From Halothiobacillus sp045689735 (lineage in GTDB: Bacteria; Pseudomonadota; Gammaproteobacteria; Halothiobacillales; Halothiobacillaceae): a DNA stretch of 64,000 nucleotides. The notes under the pieces were generated by a model that saw only the letters and a list, made by a program, of their open reading frames with translations, searched no databases and was not told where the DNA came from. Shown one piece after another: positions 1 to 7,933 of the stretch. The stretch spans positions 992,001-1,056,000 of the forward strand of contig NZ_CP142685.1 of assembly GCF_045689735.1 (NCBI RefSeq), in the 5' to 3' direction. The position numbers were made by a program, and so were the translations under genes. Within the stretch, counting starts at the first letter, position 1, and every line of letters begins with the position of its first letter.

Positions 1-783
1 CAACGGTGGGGTGCCTTGGCGTTTTCGATGGTGTCTGATGCGCAGGGTTGGCACTTAAACCCGATTCAATGGCAGCCGACAGACGGGGTGCAACTCGATG
101 GGCGCGCGGTGGTGCGCGGTTCTGGTGAGCAACAACGCACGGTACTGACCTTGTCGGGGCAGGGCGATGCGCTGGGTCAGGCGCTCAAGCAGCTCTACGG
201 GAACAGCCCGATCACCGGGGGGAAGATCGAGCGTCTACATCTTGATCTGGACTGGCCCGGGAGTCCGGATTCGTTTGCGTTGGCGCGACTCAATGGCGCG
301 GGCTCACTCCGTCTCAAGGCGGGGCAGGTCAATGACATCGATCCGGGCGCGGGGCGTCTGGCCGGTTTGTTTAGCCTGAGTGCCTTGACCAAACGGCTAC
401 AGCTCGATTTCAGCGACATATTCGACCGGGGCTTACGGTTCGATGAGCTAAATGCCGACTGGACGATTCAACAGGGGCTGTTGACGCTGGCGCCGCTGGA
501 GGTAAAAAATGCCTCTTTGCACCTGAATATCCAAGGCGACAGCAACCTGGCCGATGATTCGTTGAAGTATCAGGTGAAGGTCTATTCGGATGTCGGCATG
601 CTGCTGCCGATCATCGGCACCGTGGCGGGCGGGCCGCTGGTCGGCGGCGCGGTGCTCGCCGTGCAGCAGGCACTGAAATCCATTGATAAAAACCCAAGCC
701 CGACCATGGTTTATGAAGTCACCGGCACCCTGTCCAAGCCGGTGATCCAACGATTATCTGCGGTACCAACCCCCACCCCTTGA
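1..783 (+). CDS. yhdP: YhdP family AsmA-like protein, C-terminal part (5' truncated by window)
   Basis: The reading frame is open from the first base with no stop, so the gene begins outside the window and only about the last 260 residues are present. The segment around GRLAGLFSLSALTKRL followed by LDFSDIFDRGLRFDEL matches the conserved C-terminal signature of the YhdP (TIGR02099) family as I remember it. YhdP proteins are very large inner-membrane-anchored AsmA-like proteins that span the periplasm and are linked to phospholipid transport to the outer membrane. A hydrophobic glycine-rich stretch (MLLPIIGTVAGGPLVGGAVL) near the end is typical of the family. The following nitrilase-family gene is a frequent neighbour of yhdP. 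Confidence 0.85.
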   Translation, partial: QRWGALAFSMVSDAQGWHLNPIQWQPTDGVQLDGRAVVRGSGEQQRTVLTLSGQGDALGQALKQLYGNSPITGGKIERLHLDLDWPGSPDSFALARLNGAGSLRLKAGQVNDIDPGAGRLAGLFSLSALTKRLQLDFSDIFDRGLRFDELNADWTIQQGLLTLAPLEVKNASLHLNIQGDSNLADDSLKYQVKVYSDVGMLLPIIGTVAGGPLVGGAVLAVQQALKSIDKNPSPTMVYEVTGTLSKPVIQRLSAVPTPTP

Positions 784-825
784 CGCCGCCCCGCCTAGGG
801 CAGGTTCACGCAGGAGGCGATTCCA

Positions 826-1656
826 ATGACCGGCACATCTCAGGCGACCGCCGCCGTGATCCAGCTCAACGGACGGGCGAGCTGGGCGGAAAACCAACCG
901 ATCATCGAACGGCTGGTGCGTGAAGCCGCGCAATCGGGGGCACAGTTGGCGGTATTGCCGGAAAATCTCTACGCGATGCCCGCCGACCCATCGGCGCTGC
1001 GGGCGATGGGTTTTTCGCCCGATGAACCGCCCCTGCGCTGGCTGCAAAATTTGGCGCGCACAGCGGGCATCTGGCTCGTGGCGGGCACCCTGCCGATTCG
1101 GGATGAAGCCAGCGGCAAACTCTGGGCGCGCAGCTATGTGTTGACCGCGACGGGTGAAATCGCGGCCGAATACGACAAAATCCACCTGTTCGATGTCACC
1201 GTGCCGGACGGGGAGGAGGGCGAATCGTACCGCGAGTCCGACCTGTTTCTCGCCGGTTCGACCCCGGTCGTGGTCGATACGCCGATCGGTCGATTAGGGC
1301 TATCCATTTGTTTCGATTTGCGTTTTCCTGAATTATTCCGGCGATTGGTCGATGCCGGAGCCACGGTCATCAGCCTGCCCGCCGCCTTCACCGAAACGAC
1401 TGGGCGGGCGCATTGGGAATGCCTGCTGCGCGCGCGGGCGATTGAAAATCAGGTCGTCATGCTGGCGGCCGGGCAGGTCGGCACGCATGCCAGCGGCCGG
1501 AAAACCTGGGGACATAGCCTGATCGTCGATCCCTGGGGGCAGGTGCTCGCGGATGCGGCTGATCACCCGGATTGCCAGCGCACGGCAACCTGGTCCCGCG
1601 AGGCACAACAGCAGCTCAGAACCAGTTTTCCGGTGCTGAGCTTGCGACGGCTGTGA
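826..1656 (+). CDS. Nitrilase-superfamily carbon-nitrogen hydrolase (Nit1/Nit2-like, probable deaminated glutathione amidase)
   Basis: The 276-residue protein carries the Glu-Lys-Cys catalytic triad of the nitrilase superfamily: E46 in VLPEN, K118 in YDKIHLFDV and C162 in SICFDLRFPE. The YDKIHLFDV and CFDLRFPE forms are typical of the Nit1/Nit2 branch, whose characterised members hydrolyse deaminated glutathione or alpha-keto acid amides as a metabolite-repair step. Substrate cannot be fixed from sequence alone. An AGGAGG ribosome binding site lies 8 bases before the ATG. It follows yhdP by 42 bases; in many gammaproteobacteria tldD comes next, but here a beta-propeller gene and a repeat interrupt that order. 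Confidence 0.85.
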   Translation: MTGTSQATAAVIQLNGRASWAENQPIIERLVREAAQSGAQLAVLPENLYAMPADPSALRAMGFSPDEPPLRWLQNLARTAGIWLVAGTLPIRDEASGKLWARSYVLTATGEIAAEYDKIHLFDVTVPDGEEGESYRESDLFLAGSTPVVVDTPIGRLGLSICFDLRFPELFRRLVDAGATVISLPAAFTETTGRAHWECLLRARAIENQVVMLAAGQVGTHASGRKTWGHSLIVDPWGQVLADAADHPDCQRTATWSREAQQQLRTSFPVLSLRRL

Positions 1657-1712
1657 TTCATAGAGACGGGAAAATTCCATTATAACTGGGGCGTTACACG
1701 CGGATTGAGCCA

Positions 1713-1746
1713 AGGAATTGCTGATCAAATCAGCGCTTCGTTGGCT
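1713..1746. repeat. 34-bp dispersed repeat, copy 1 (imperfect palindrome)
   Basis: The 34 bases starting AGGAATTGCTGAT match positions 3111-3144 at 29 of 34 positions, in the same orientation. Each copy is itself an imperfect inverted repeat centred on GCTGAT/ATCAGC. The two copies bracket the beta-propeller gene. They could be remnants of a small mobile element or REP-like sequences. Confidence 0.7.
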
Positions 1747-1784
1747 GATGGACTTGAGATCGAATTATTGGATGGGGGGCGGGG

Positions 1785-2915
1785 ATGGCGCATTATCTCG
1801 ATCGATTTAAGGTGGTGATTCGTGAGGTGGTAACCGCCGACATAATGCGCGGGTTAGCGGGTGCCGGTGCGGATCATGTTCAGAGGAGCATTGGCTCGTT
1901 CGCTTGTAGCTTGCTGCTCGCGGCGCTGCTGCTGTCGAGCCTGATCGCGTCGCCCGTATGCGCCGCTGATGCCGTGCAACGCGTCACCGACATCACCCTG
2001 CCCGGCCCGACAGGCCGCTTCGATTATGTGGCGTTGGACGCTGTGCACGACCGCCTGCTCATCAATCAGATGGACGCGGGTCGGGTGCTGGTGTTCGACC
2101 TGCACAGCCGAAAACTCGTCGGGCAGGTGGCGGGGCTGCAGTCGCCCACCGGCATCACCGTGGCGCCACAGCTCGGGTTGGCCTTTGTGAGCGACCCCGG
2201 CGGCACACTGGACAAGGTGTGGGGTGACGGCACGGTGGACGCCATCGACACCGCAACCCTGCGCCTCGTGCGGCGCTTTGCCGCCGCCGGTTTTCCCGAC
2301 GGCAGCGCCTGGGTTCCGGGCATTGCACGGCTGTTCGTCTCCAACGAGCGCGGCGGCAAGGAAACGGTGATTGGCGGCACGCCGCTGCGGGTGGAAGGCA
2401 ATATCCACCTGGGCGGTGAAGCTGGCAACAGCGCCTATGACGCCAGCGCGGATCGCGTGCTGGTGAATGTGCAGGCGCGCAACCAGATCGTCGCCATCGA
2501 TCCGCGCACGCTCGCCATCACTCGCAGAGTCGATCTGCCGGCGACCTGCGCGCACAACCACGGCCTGCTGGTGGACGATGCCGACCGTCTCGCCTTCGTC
2601 GCCTGCGACGGCAACGCCCGGCTGCTCAGCCTGCGCCTGCCGAACCTCACCCCGGTGGACCTGCACCGCTTGGGCCGCGACCCCGACGTGCTCGCACTCG
2701 ACGCCGCGCGCCACCGCCTGTGGGTGGCCAGCGAAAGTGGCGTGGTCAGCGTGTTCGCGGTGACGCCGGATGGTCTGCGTACTTTGTGGCGCGGCAGCGT
2801 CGGCCCGGACGCACACAGCCTGGCGATCGATCCCGCCACCGGCTGGGCCTGGTTTCCGCTGGAGGATGAGGGTGGCCAGCCAATGCTGCGGGCGATGCAG
2901 TTCACTTCAGGATGA
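1785..2915 (+). CDS. Exported YVTN/NHL-type beta-propeller protein of unknown function
   Basis: After an N-terminal region the protein has a clear secretion signal (hydrophobic run LLLAALLLSSLIASP, then VCAADA as a likely cleavage site), followed by about 300 residues of repeated blades such as FDYVALDAVHDRLLINQMDAGRVLVFDL and FVSNERGG, as in YVTN/SMP-30-like propellers. It is probably periplasmic; the ligand or partner is unknown. The start is uncertain: ATG at 1785 has a poor G-rich site upstream, and ATG at 1845 would give a more normal signal peptide. The gene looks richer in G+C than its neighbours and is bracketed by two 34-bp direct repeats, both suggestive of later acquisition (inference). 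Confidence 0.75.
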   Translation: MAHYLDRFKVVIREVVTADIMRGLAGAGADHVQRSIGSFACSLLLAALLLSSLIASPVCAADAVQRVTDITLPGPTGRFDYVALDAVHDRLLINQMDAGRVLVFDLHSRKLVGQVAGLQSPTGITVAPQLGLAFVSDPGGTLDKVWGDGTVDAIDTATLRLVRRFAAAGFPDGSAWVPGIARLFVSNERGGKETVIGGTPLRVEGNIHLGGEAGNSAYDASADRVLVNVQARNQIVAIDPRTLAITRRVDLPATCAHNHGLLVDDADRLAFVACDGNARLLSLRLPNLTPVDLHRLGRDPDVLALDAARHRLWVASESGVVSVFAVTPDGLRTLWRGSVGPDAHSLAIDPATGWAWFPLEDEGGQPMLRAMQFTSG

Positions 2916-3026
2916 AGTGTTGCTGACCTTACTGACCAAAATTCCGGGGTAGGTTTGGCGCTCGGGTGTGGGTTAGGGGAGCGAAGGAAGCATTGAAACA
3001 ATCCATTCATGGATTTATCCAACAAG

Positions 3027-3055
3027 ACTCGTCGGGGCGCATGCTCGCGACGAGT
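3027..3055. other. Hairpin downstream of the beta-propeller gene
   Basis: Inverted repeat ACTCGTCG / CGACGAGT (8 bp) with a 13-base loop, lying 111 bases past the propeller stop. Only a weak T-rich stretch follows, so it may be a terminator or part of the repeat-associated sequence. The rest of the 2916-3138 gap shows no gene. Confidence 0.4.
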
Positions 3056-3110
3056 TTGATTAATCAACGGGTTAAGTCGTTGTTCGCGTTGAGGCATCCC
3101 CGCCTTAAAC

Positions 3111-3144
3111 AGGAATTGCTGATTAACTCAGCGTTTCCTTAGCT
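3111..3144. repeat. 34-bp dispersed repeat, copy 2
   Basis: Direct-orientation partner of the repeat at 1713-1746 (29/34 identical). Arms GGAATTGCTGA and TCAGCGTTTCC pair at 9 of 11 positions. The right end of the repeat contains the stop codon of the minus-strand nitroreductase gene (TAA at 3141-3139), so the repeat abuts that gene directly. Confidence 0.7.
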
Positions 3145-3774
3145 CAGAAGGTGCCGTTGCCCCGGCCGCGCATCTCGCACCAGCAGTTCTTCCACGGGGC
3201 GCCGAGTTTTTTTCGGCCAGTTGCCTTCGCCGTTATAGCCTACGGTAATCATCAGCACCGGGAGGTATCGTTCGGCGATGGCAAAGGTTTTTTTGAGTTT
3301 GGCGGCGTCGAAGCCGATCATCGGACCCGTCACCAGCCCCAGCGCGGTGGCGGCGGTCATCAGGTTCATAGCGGCCAAGGCGCCCGAGCGAATCGCTTCG
3401 TCGTGGGCGCGGGCGGGGTCGGCATAGCCATTTTTCACGGTATCGACGAAATAATCGGCCAGTGACTGGTTGTAGATGCCGGCCTGAACATCGGCTTGCG
3501 CCACCTCGGCAAAGTGCTCATGCGCGCGCAGATCGCCCAATACCACCAGCACCAACGGCGCTTCTTCCACCTTGGCCTGATTGTAGGCAATCGCCCGGAG
3601 GGTTTGGCGGGCAGCCAAATCCTGCACGGCAAGGAACCGGGTATGTTGCTGGTTGAATGAGCTGGGCGCTTGACGGGCGGCATCAATCAGGGTGACCAAC
3701 ATCTCGTCCGACACGGGACGGCTGGAGAAATGGTTGGCGGAAAAGCGTTGTTTGATTGCAGTCAAGGTGTCCAT
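3139..3774 (-). CDS. Nitroreductase family FMN-dependent oxidoreductase
   Basis: A 211-residue protein with the nitroreductase layout: an N-terminal segment AIKQRFSANHF in the usual FMN-phosphate-binding position, APSSFNQQHTRF around residue 40, and a C-terminal GLVTGPMIGFDAAKL stretch. Family members are cytoplasmic FMN flavoproteins that reduce nitroaromatics, quinones or related compounds with NAD(P)H; the physiological substrate is not predictable. It lies 48 bases downstream of the pirin gene on the same strand, so the two are probably co-transcribed and controlled by the divergent LysR regulator. This pirin/nitroreductase/LysR grouping suggests a response to electrophiles or quinones (inference). 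Confidence 0.85.
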   Translation of the reverse strand: MDTLTAIKQRFSANHFSSRPVSDEMLVTLIDAARQAPSSFNQQHTRFLAVQDLAARQTLRAIAYNQAKVEEAPLVLVVLGDLRAHEHFAEVAQADVQAGIYNQSLADYFVDTVKNGYADPARAHDEAIRSGALAAMNLMTAATALGLVTGPMIGFDAAKLKKTFAIAERYLPVLMITVGYNGEGNWPKKTRRPVEELLVRDARPGQRHLLS

Positions 3775-3822
3775 CGGAGTGCTCCATCGTCGGGGGTGAA
3801 AGTGGTTAACTAATTGATCCTG

Positions 3823-4665
3823 TTAGGCGCTGAGTTGCCCCAGACGACCGGCCTGGTAGTCTTGCAATGCCTGTTCGATTTCCGCCTGGCTGTTCATCAC
3901 AAAGGGGCCGTAGTGCACGATCGGCTCGCCCAGCGGTCGGCCGCTGATGAGGAGCGCCCGCCCACCCGCCTGGCTGCGGAGCGTGATGGGTTGATTATCC
4001 AGCGGAAAGCTCAGCAGGTGCCCATCGCCGAAGCCTTCTTCTGGGGTGGTTCCCATATCGCCCGCATAGACATACACCTGCAATGCGTAGCCCTTGGGGA
4101 GGGTGACCTGCACCTGTGCCTCGGCGGCTAGAGTGAGATCGGCCAGACCCGCGCCGCTGCCGAGCGTGGCCAAGGCACCTTGTCCGGTATCCTGATTGAG
4201 TTGCCAGTGGTCCGCGATCAGTCGGACGCTGCCCCCGGCGAAGGTCAATTCGGGAATTTCCTCAGCGCGTACATCCCGGTAGGCCGGGGCGCTCATCTTT
4301 TCCGCGGCGGGCAGATTGATCCATAACTGGAAGCCATGTAAACCGGCCTGATCGAGCACGGGCATTTCCGAGTGAATGACCCCGCGACCGGCGCGCATCC
4401 ACTGAGCGCCCCCTCGGCTGACACCCCCTTCATGTCCTTGCGAATCCCGGTGGTTGAGTCCTCCAGCCAGCAGATAGGTGATCGTTTCAAAGCCGCGATG
4501 AGGATGCGGGGGAAAGCCGCCGATGTAATCTTCCGATGCGGTCGCCTTGAGTTCGTCGAGCATGAGCAATGGATCGTAGCCTGCGCTAAAGGCAGGGATT
4601 CTGCGGATTTTGACACCGGCGCCATCTTGGGTGGGGCGCGCCTGACTGACACGATAGCGGGGCAT
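3823..4665 (-). CDS. Pirin family protein (bicupin)
   Basis: The 280-residue protein shows the pirin N-terminal cupin with metal ligands in place: H54 and H56 in PHPHRGFET, then H98 and E100 in RGVIHSEMP. The C-terminal cupin (from about residue 170) is the usual degenerate one. Bacterial pirins bind iron, and several, such as E. coli YhhW, have quercetinase activity; others act as regulators, so the exact role is open. The gene is divergent from a LysR regulator and upstream of a nitroreductase, which fits a small regulated redox or aromatic-stress operon. Confidence 0.9.
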   Translation of the reverse strand: MPRYRVSQARPTQDGAGVKIRRIPAFSAGYDPLLMLDELKATASEDYIGGFPPHPHRGFETITYLLAGGLNHRDSQGHEGGVSRGGAQWMRAGRGVIHSEMPVLDQAGLHGFQLWINLPAAEKMSAPAYRDVRAEEIPELTFAGGSVRLIADHWQLNQDTGQGALATLGSGAGLADLTLAAEAQVQVTLPKGYALQVYVYAGDMGTTPEEGFGDGHLLSFPLDNQPITLRSQAGGRALLISGRPLGEPIVHYGPFVMNSQAEIEQALQDYQAGRLGQLSA

Positions 4666-4747
4666 GAGGGTTCTCCCGTTGGATTGCGAATGTCAGCAGT
4701 GTAGTGCGCACATTACTTAGATAAAATCGAATATATTTTCAATATAT

Positions 4748-4764
4748 TTTCTAAAATTTAGAAA
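4748..4764. promoter_or_regulatory. Perfect inverted repeat in the pirin/LysR divergent intergenic region
   Basis: TTTCTAAA-A-TTTAGAAA is a perfect 8-bp inverted repeat around one base, inside an AT-rich gap (about 4709-4768). An overlapping imperfect palindrome, GAATATATTTTC, lies just left. LysR regulators typically bind such T-N11-A-like sites between themselves and a divergent target, so this is a candidate operator. It sits immediately upstream of the ribosome binding site of the LysR gene, consistent with autoregulation. Confidence 0.55.
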
Positions 4765-4777
4765 TCATGGAGGACAC

Positions 4778-5659
4778 ATGGACGATGTTCGCGCCTGGCG
4801 CTGGCTCATAATGGTGATTGATCTGGGCGGCTTAACGGCGGCCGCCGCCCGCGTGCACCGGAGTCCATCCACCATCAGCCATGCGATTAAAACCCTGGAA
4901 GATCGCATTGGGGTGCCGCTGGTGACTTATCGCGGACGCAATCTGATCTTGACGGAAGCCGGGCGCGCATTGACCGAGCGAATGCGTCCGGTGCTGCGGG
5001 ATCTGGATGAGGCCACCGGCCTGGTCACACAGATTCGGGCGGGCGTCGAACCCTTGCTGCGGGTAGCGATCGATCAGATTGTGCCGCAAGAGCAGGTGTG
5101 CGGGCTTTTGCAGCAACTGGCGGACGCTTATCCGGCGACCCGGGTGGAACTTTACGAAACCGTGCTGGGCGGTGGGCCATTACGGTTGTTGTCCGGCGAA
5201 GTGGACGCCTATCTGGGTTCGCAGGAAGTGACGCATCATGCGGGGCGTGCCGCAGGCTATGTCACCCTGGTGGCGATGGCGGCGAAAACCCATCCGCTGG
5301 CTCAAGCGCAGCGCAGCCCGCTGGATGAGGCCGAACTTCGCCGGTATCGACAAATCGTCATTCGGGATTCCGCACCGCAGCGGCTGGCGAGAGGCAGTTG
5401 GCTTGCCGCCGAACAGCGTTATACCGTCGATCACCTGCATACGGCCGTCGGTCTGGTTCGAGCCGGATTGGGGTTTTCCTGGCTGCCGTCTTTCGTGCTC
5501 TCTCAGGAGCCCGGTTTGACCGCGTTATCCTTGCCGGAACACATGGCGGAAACTCTGCCGCTGGCGCTGTATGCGCGACCCGGGTTTTCCTCCGGGCCGG
5601 CTGGGCGGTTGATTCAGGATATCGTCGCGCAGGCGATCAATGGATTGTCGATGCCTTGA
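4778..5659 (+). CDS. LysR family transcriptional regulator
   Basis: The 293-residue protein has a winged helix-turn-helix at residues 1-60 (GGLTAAAARVHRSPSTISHAI, then LEDRIGVPLVTY) and a LysR substrate-binding domain from about residue 90 that ends with a hydrophobic C-terminus. GGAGG precedes the ATG by 4-5 bases. It faces away from the pirin-nitroreductase pair, its most likely target. Its last 23 bases overlap the end of the convergent DUF1461 gene. The inducer is unknown. Confidence 0.9.
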   Translation: MDDVRAWRWLIMVIDLGGLTAAAARVHRSPSTISHAIKTLEDRIGVPLVTYRGRNLILTEAGRALTERMRPVLRDLDEATGLVTQIRAGVEPLLRVAIDQIVPQEQVCGLLQQLADAYPATRVELYETVLGGGPLRLLSGEVDAYLGSQEVTHHAGRAAGYVTLVAMAAKTHPLAQAQRSPLDEAELRRYRQIVIRDSAPQRLARGSWLAAEQRYTVDHLHTAVGLVRAGLGFSWLPSFVLSQEPGLTALSLPEHMAETLPLALYARPGFSSGPAGRLIQDIVAQAINGLSMP

Positions 5660-6389
5660 CTGCGCGCCGTTGCAATCCATAGGCCGCAATCCACCACAGG
5701 CCGAGCACCAGGGTAATGCTCAGCAGCAACCACCACAGCACGATCAGACCGAACAGGTTGGGTGCCTGCATGAAGGTCGTCATCAGCGAATCCTGGTAGT
5801 AGAAAAACCAGGCATGGTTGGCCGGAAAGACGCTGCGATGAAACCAGTCAAACACCCGAATCGGACCGATGATCGCCACCAGCAGCCCGCCGAACCCCAG
5901 CAGAACGAGCGTCCCCACCACCGCATGCCGAAGACTCGGCAGCGGCTTGTGTTGCCAGGCGACAAAACCCAGCCACAGCAACCATAAAAGGAAAGCCGCC
6001 ACGCTGATGCCTTCTCCCACCCGGACGACGCGCGCGACATCGGTGAGATGCTGCACTTCCGCCGGGGTGAGAAAATCTCCCAGCACCTGGCCGGAGGGAT
6101 TGTGATACTTCAGCTCGGCGAGCCCTTGGCCGTGGTGATTGATGGCCGTGGTAATGGCTGCAAACAGCCGTTCGCGTTCCGCGAGATCAGTTTCAACAAA
6201 GCTTTGTTTGCCAAAATGATTTTGGGGCGTGTACTGGTTGATCGTCGCGCCAATATCCAGCAGGCGGTAATTGAGCGGATAGAAAAAATTGACCTGTGAG
6301 AGCAACACCCAGGCCAGACCCAAGGCCGCCGGCCAGAGCAGCAGCAAAGGGACGAGCCAATCCATCACGGAGCGAACGATGCGCGGCAT
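5637..6389 (-). CDS. DUF1461 (TIGR01906) integral membrane protein
   Basis: A 250-residue protein with about five hydrophobic segments: VPLLLLWPAALGLAWVLL near the N-terminus, AAFLLWLLWLGFVAW, VVGTLVLLGFGGLLVAIIG, and a C-terminal GLIVLWWLLLSITLVLGL. The extracytoplasmic loop with FPANHAWFFYYQDSL fits the DUF1461 family. Function is unknown. The frame stays open further upstream, but the ATG at 6389 has an AGGAGA site 6 bases before it, and any longer start would run into the divergent scpB gene. Confidence 0.75.
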   Translation of the reverse strand: MPRIVRSVMDWLVPLLLLWPAALGLAWVLLSQVNFFYPLNYRLLDIGATINQYTPQNHFGKQSFVETDLAERERLFAAITTAINHHGQGLAELKYHNPSGQVLGDFLTPAEVQHLTDVARVVRVGEGISVAAFLLWLLWLGFVAWQHKPLPSLRHAVVGTLVLLGFGGLLVAIIGPIRVFDWFHRSVFPANHAWFFYYQDSLMTTFMQAPNLFGLIVLWWLLLSITLVLGLWWIAAYGLQRRAVKASTIH

Positions 6390-6446
6390 GGCTATCTCCT
6401 GCAAGCCATCGGAGGGCGGTATTATGCCGGGGTTTTCCTCAAGGAT

Positions 6447-7064
6447 ATGTTGATGTCTCGCCCTGATGTTCGAGAATTTCCGGCACTTGCCGCCCAACGC
6501 GAAGCGCTTGCAGCGTCGCCGAGTGAGTTGGTCGGGCTGATCGAAGCCTTGTTGCTGGCTGAAGGGGCACCGTTGTCGCGCGCGCGCCTGCAGCACATGC
6601 TGGGCGAAGCCATCCCGGCAAGCGCATTGGAACAAGCCCTTGCGGCGCTGGTGCAACGCTATGCCGATCATCCGTACATTGATTGCCTGCCCCGTATGAT
6701 GGCGGGCGAAGAGACCTGGAGCCTGGTGGCCAACGCCGCCGTAGCGCCCTATCTTGCGCGGGCACAGGCACCGCGCACGGCGCGATATTCCCGTGCGGTG
6801 CTGGAAACGCTGGCCTTGATCGCTTGGCGCCAGCCGATCACGCGCGGGGAAATCGAGGCCGTGCGCGGGGTTGCAGTCAATCCGCAGATCATCCGGCAGT
6901 TGATGGATCGCGGCTGGATTCGCAGCGTCGGGGTGCGGGAAACGCCCGGTCGCCCGGAACTGCTCGCCACGACCGACGAGTTCCTGCGCGATTTCAATTT
7001 GCCTGATCTCTCCGCACTGCCAACGCTCGACGCGTTTGGCACGCAGGGCGAGCTGGTGGTCTGA
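6447..7064 (+). CDS. scpB: Segregation and condensation protein B
   Basis: A 205-residue ScpB, the winged-helix kleisin-interacting subunit of the SMC-ScpAB condensin complex. Two winged-helix domains are visible: residues about 25-100 (VGLIEALLLAEGAPLSRARL) and 105-185 with the hallmark YSRAVLETLALIAWRQPIT followed by GVAVNPQIIRQLMDRGWI and a GRPELLATTDEFL wing. An AAGGA site precedes the ATG. The usual partner scpA is not adjacent; the upstream gene is divergent. The stop overlaps the ubiA start (TGATG), indicating translational coupling. Confidence 0.92.
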   Translation: MLMSRPDVREFPALAAQREALAASPSELVGLIEALLLAEGAPLSRARLQHMLGEAIPASALEQALAALVQRYADHPYIDCLPRMMAGEETWSLVANAAVAPYLARAQAPRTARYSRAVLETLALIAWRQPITRGEIEAVRGVAVNPQIIRQLMDRGWIRSVGVRETPGRPELLATTDEFLRDFNLPDLSALPTLDAFGTQGELVV

Positions 7065-7933
7065 TGTTGACGGGGCTGCAAACCGTATGGCGGCATCTGC
7101 CGCATTACTGGGTGTTGACCCGGATGAACCGGCCGATCGGTATTTATCTGTTGATGTGGCCGACCTGGTGGGCGCTGTGGCTGGCGGGGCGGGGGCAAAC
7201 CCCGGACTGGCGGCTGTGGCTCATCTTTACCGCCGGAGTGGTGGTGATGCGTGCGGCGGGCTGCGCCATCAACGATTATGCGGATCGGCAGGTTGATGCC
7301 CATGTCGCACGCACCCGGCACCGGCCGCTGGCCGCCGGATTGATTTCCCCCCGCGAGGCGCTGGGCGTATTCGTCGTGCTCTGCCTCATCGCCCTGCTGC
7401 TGGTGCTGCAACTCAATACCGCGACGATTCTGCTGTCCTTGGTCGCGGTCGTTTTGGCGGCGAGTTATCCCTTTGGCAAGCGCATTCACCATTTACCGCA
7501 GCTGCATCTTGGGTTGGCGTTCGGCTGGTCGATCCCGATGGCCTTTGCCGCGCAAACTGGCAGCGTGCCCACGGTTGGCTGGATTCTTTTGGCGGCGAAT
7601 GTAGCGTGGACGATTGCCTATGACACCCTGTATGCGATGGCAGATCGGGAGGATGATTTGAAAATCGGCGTCAAATCGACCGCGATCTTGTTTGGTCGCT
7701 GGGATTTACCGATCATCAGCGCGCTGTATGGGCTGGCATTGGGGCTGCTGGCCTGGATCGGCCTGCGGCAAGGTTTGGGGGTCGGCTATTTCGTGGGATT
7801 GTCGTTGGCTGCATGCAGTGCCGCGTGGTTGGTTTATGGCGCCCGCAGCCGGGGCGCAGCCGAAAGCTTTCAGGCGTTTTTGCGCAACAACCTGTTTGGC
7901 GCGCTGGTGATGCTCGGGTTCCTATTGGGTTAA
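7064..7933 (+). CDS. ubiA: 4-hydroxybenzoate polyprenyltransferase
   Basis: A 289-residue membrane prenyltransferase that attaches the polyprenyl tail to 4-hydroxybenzoate in ubiquinone biosynthesis. Both aspartate-rich motifs are present: NDYADRQVDAHVARTRHRP (first, around residue 69) and YDTLYAMADREDDLKIGVKS (second, around residue 187), which coordinate Mg-diphosphate. About eight hydrophobic helices are visible. It starts inside the scpB stop codon. Its last 12 bases overlap the convergent RND pump gene. ubiC is not next to it. Confidence 0.95.
   Translation: MLTGLQTVWRHLPHYWVLTRMNRPIGIYLLMWPTWWALWLAGRGQTPDWRLWLIFTAGVVVMRAAGCAINDYADRQVDAHVARTRHRPLAAGLISPREALGVFVVLCLIALLLVLQLNTATILLSLVAVVLAASYPFGKRIHHLPQLHLGLAFGWSIPMAFAAQTGSVPTVGWILLAANVAWTIAYDTLYAMADREDDLKIGVKSTAILFGRWDLPIISALYGLALGLLAWIGLRQGLGVGYFVGLSLAACSAAWLVYGARSRGAAESFQAFLRNNLFGALVMLGFLLG

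Noticed and set aside
1854..2816. 320-codon minus-strand open frame opposite the beta-propeller gene
   Set aside because: Shadow of the high-GC propeller gene; His/Arg/Gln-rich, no domain, while the plus strand encodes a signal peptide and repeated blades.
6390..6671. Longer N-terminus for the DUF1461 membrane protein
   Set aside because: It would overlap scpB on the other strand; ATG 6389 has a strong site and gives the normal N-terminal membrane helix.
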